From positions 93,072-157,071 of the forward strand of contig NZ_JAFMZZ010000001.1 in NCBI RefSeq assembly GCF_017356245.1: 64,000 nt of DNA, read 5' to 3'. Made by a program: the position numbers and the translations under genes. Of the stretch, positions 62,951-64,000 are shown one piece after another. Below the pieces are notes generated by a model. It did no database searches and was not told the origin of the DNA. It worked only from the letters and a program-made list of their open reading frames with translations. Position 1 is the first letter of the stretch. Every line of letters begins with the position of its first letter. This DNA comes from Bordetella petrii. GTDB lineage: Bacteria > Pseudomonadota > Gammaproteobacteria > Burkholderiales > Burkholderiaceae_B.

Positions 62951-63883
62951 ATGAAATTCGACCTCGCCGATTTGCGCGCCTTCCTGGCGGTTGCCGACCT
63001 GGGCAGTTTCCGCGCGGCCTCAGAGGCCCTGCACTTGTCGCAGTCGGCCCTGTCGCGGCGCGCCGACAAGCTGGAGCAGGCCCTGGGCGTGCAGTTGTTC
63101 ACGCGCACCACGCGCAAGGTCGAGCTCACCACCATCGGCAGGGGATTCGTGCCGCGCGCGCGCAATGTGCTCAACGAACTGGAAAGCGCGCTGGTCGGCA
63201 TCCAGGACGTGGCCGAGCGCATGTCGGGCCAGGTTACCGTGGCCTGCGTGCCGTCGGCCGTGGCGTATTTCCTGCCGGCGGTCATCCGTGAATACCACCG
63301 GCAGTACCCGCGCATCCGCATCCGCCTCATCGACGAATCGTCCTCGGTCGCGCTGACCGCGGTGGCCGGCGGCGATGCCGACTTCGGCCTGACCTACATC
63401 GGCACGCAGGATGCCGACATCGAGTTCCAGCCCCTGCTGGAAGAGCCCTTTGTGGTGGCGCTGCGCACCGACCACCCGCTGGCGGGCCGCCGCCGGCTGG
63501 CCTGGCGCGACCTGGCGGGCTGCGAATACATCAGCCTGGCCCAGGGCAGCGGCAACCGCTTCCTGATCGACCAGGCCCTGGCGCACAGCCCCGACCGGCC
63601 GCGCTGGTTCTGCGAAGTGCAGCACGTACCGGCATTGGTCAGCATGGTCGAAGCCGGCCTGGGGGTGGGTGTGGTGCCGCAACTGGCAATGCCGCCGGTG
63701 GGCCACACGGCCCTGGCCAGCGTGCCCCTGGCCGACCCCGTCGTCAGCCGCACCATCGGCCTGATCCACCGGCGCGGACGGGAACTCAGCCCCGTGGCCA
63801 GGCTGCTCTACGACATGGTGGTGCAGATGCGGGGGGGAGGCGGTTTGCGGGGCTCTTCAGGCGGTGGGGGGGTGATGTCGTAG
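62951..63883 (+). CDS. LysR-family transcriptional regulator
   Basis: 310 residues. Helix-turn-helix FRAASEALHLSQSALSRRAD (21-40), linker, and effector domain of the CynR/CbbR-like branch (GQVTVACVPSAVAYFLPAVI; GDADFGLTYIGTQDADIEF; VEAGLGVGVVPQLAMP). It is divergent from the Bug/Ldh/hydrolase cluster, which is its likely target. The C-terminus ends in a Gly/Ser-rich tail (GGGGLRGSSGGGGVMS). Confidence 0.93.
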   Translation: MKFDLADLRAFLAVADLGSFRAASEALHLSQSALSRRADKLEQALGVQLFTRTTRKVELTTIGRGFVPRARNVLNELESALVGIQDVAERMSGQVTVACVPSAVAYFLPAVIREYHRQYPRIRIRLIDESSSVALTAVAGGDADFGLTYIGTQDADIEFQPLLEEPFVVALRTDHPLAGRRRLAWRDLAGCEYISLAQGSGNRFLIDQALAHSPDRPRWFCEVQHVPALVSMVEAGLGVGVVPQLAMPPVGHTALASVPLADPVVSRTIGLIHRRGRELSPVARLLYDMVVQMRGGGGLRGSSGGGGVMS

Positions 63884-63920
63884 TGTTGTTCTTCTGGCGT
63901 CGCCGCGGTGTGGCGGGGCT

Positions 63921-63994
63921 GCCTTGGCTTCACGAAGCCGTCCGGGCGCCCCGCGCGCCCGGGCCCGGCCCCGAGGCGCCGCGGCAGCCACCCC
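63921..63994 (+). repeat. GC-rich structured repeat, copy C
   Basis: The core (TTGGCTTCACGAAGCCG ... GAGGCGCCGCGG) matches copies A and B almost exactly. The arms are again different: GGGGCTGCC on the left and GGCAGCCAC on the right pair with one mismatch; the right arm may run past the window edge. It follows the LysR stop. Confidence 0.7.
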
Positions 63995-64000
63995 AACCCG

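Overview
The window is a high-GC stretch (about two-thirds G+C by eye) of a betaproteobacterial chromosome. It looks most like Alcaligenaceae (Bordetella/Achromobacter-type). The reasons are four orphan Bug/TctC-type periplasmic receptors, the FdsGBA formate dehydrogenase operon with a divergent ModE/PBP-type regulator, a hutHUDI-hutC cluster, and the order miaB-phoH-ybeY-corC-lnt beside tRNA genes. No phage, integrase, transposase, rRNA or CRISPR array was seen. Gene packing is tight, with many 4-base ATGA stop/start overlaps. The species call is an inference from gene content.

Layout. 1-4.6 kb: 3' part of an NAD-dependent molybdenum formate dehydrogenase operon (fdsG, fdsB, start of fdsA, minus strand), the divergent regulator and moaA. 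4.6-9.6 kb: minus-strand acyl-CoA operon (CaiB-type CoA-transferase, crotonase, two-subunit CoA-transferase-fold pair, AMP-forming ligase). 9.7-18.3 kb: a Bug receptor, an IclR regulator and a seven-gene plus-strand operon (enolase-superfamily enzyme, AhpD-like protein, Bug receptor, CoA ligase, enoyl-CoA hydratase, AcuI-type reductase, thiol dioxygenase). 18.3-21.3 kb: molybdopterin genes moaC-moaD-moaE-moaB-moeA (minus). 21.4-28.7 kb: DUF748/AsmA-like giant, small secreted protein, peroxiredoxin, MFS and EamA transporters. 28.7-29.7 kb: bioB. 30-36.4 kb: GntR regulator and a convergent TRAP transporter / DapA-like / aldehyde dehydrogenase operon. 36.7-37.1 kb: BrnA antitoxin with a broken brnT. 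37.4-47.5 kb: TauD-type dioxygenase, amino-acid ABC transporter, and histidine utilisation genes. 47.8-50.6 kb: SDR, DUF1097, DoxX and LysR genes. 50.6-50.9 kb: tRNA-Asp, tRNA-Glu, tRNA-Ala. 51.1-56.6 kb: lnt-corC-ybeY-phoH-miaB. 56.8-57.5 kb: PAP2 phosphatase. 57.6-58.2 kb: a repeat-rich spacer. 58.2-63.9 kb: a catabolic cluster (solute-binding-like protein, metallo-beta-lactamase fold hydrolase, two Bug receptors, Ldh-family dehydrogenase) divergent from a LysR regulator.

How it fits together. The formate dehydrogenase needs the Mo cofactor made by MoaA and the moaC-moeA set. The hut genes convert histidine via urocanate and imidazolone propionate to formiminoglutamate, but no enzyme for the last step is in the window. 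Three regulator/operator pairings can be read from the DNA: HutC with TGTATATACA-type sites, the GntR protein with TAATAT-N9-ATATTA palindromes in front of both its own gene and the TRAP operon, and probably the IclR protein with two related 15-bp palindromes flanking it. The most unusual non-coding feature is a repeat family with a constant GC-rich core and flanking arms that differ between copies yet stay self-complementary.
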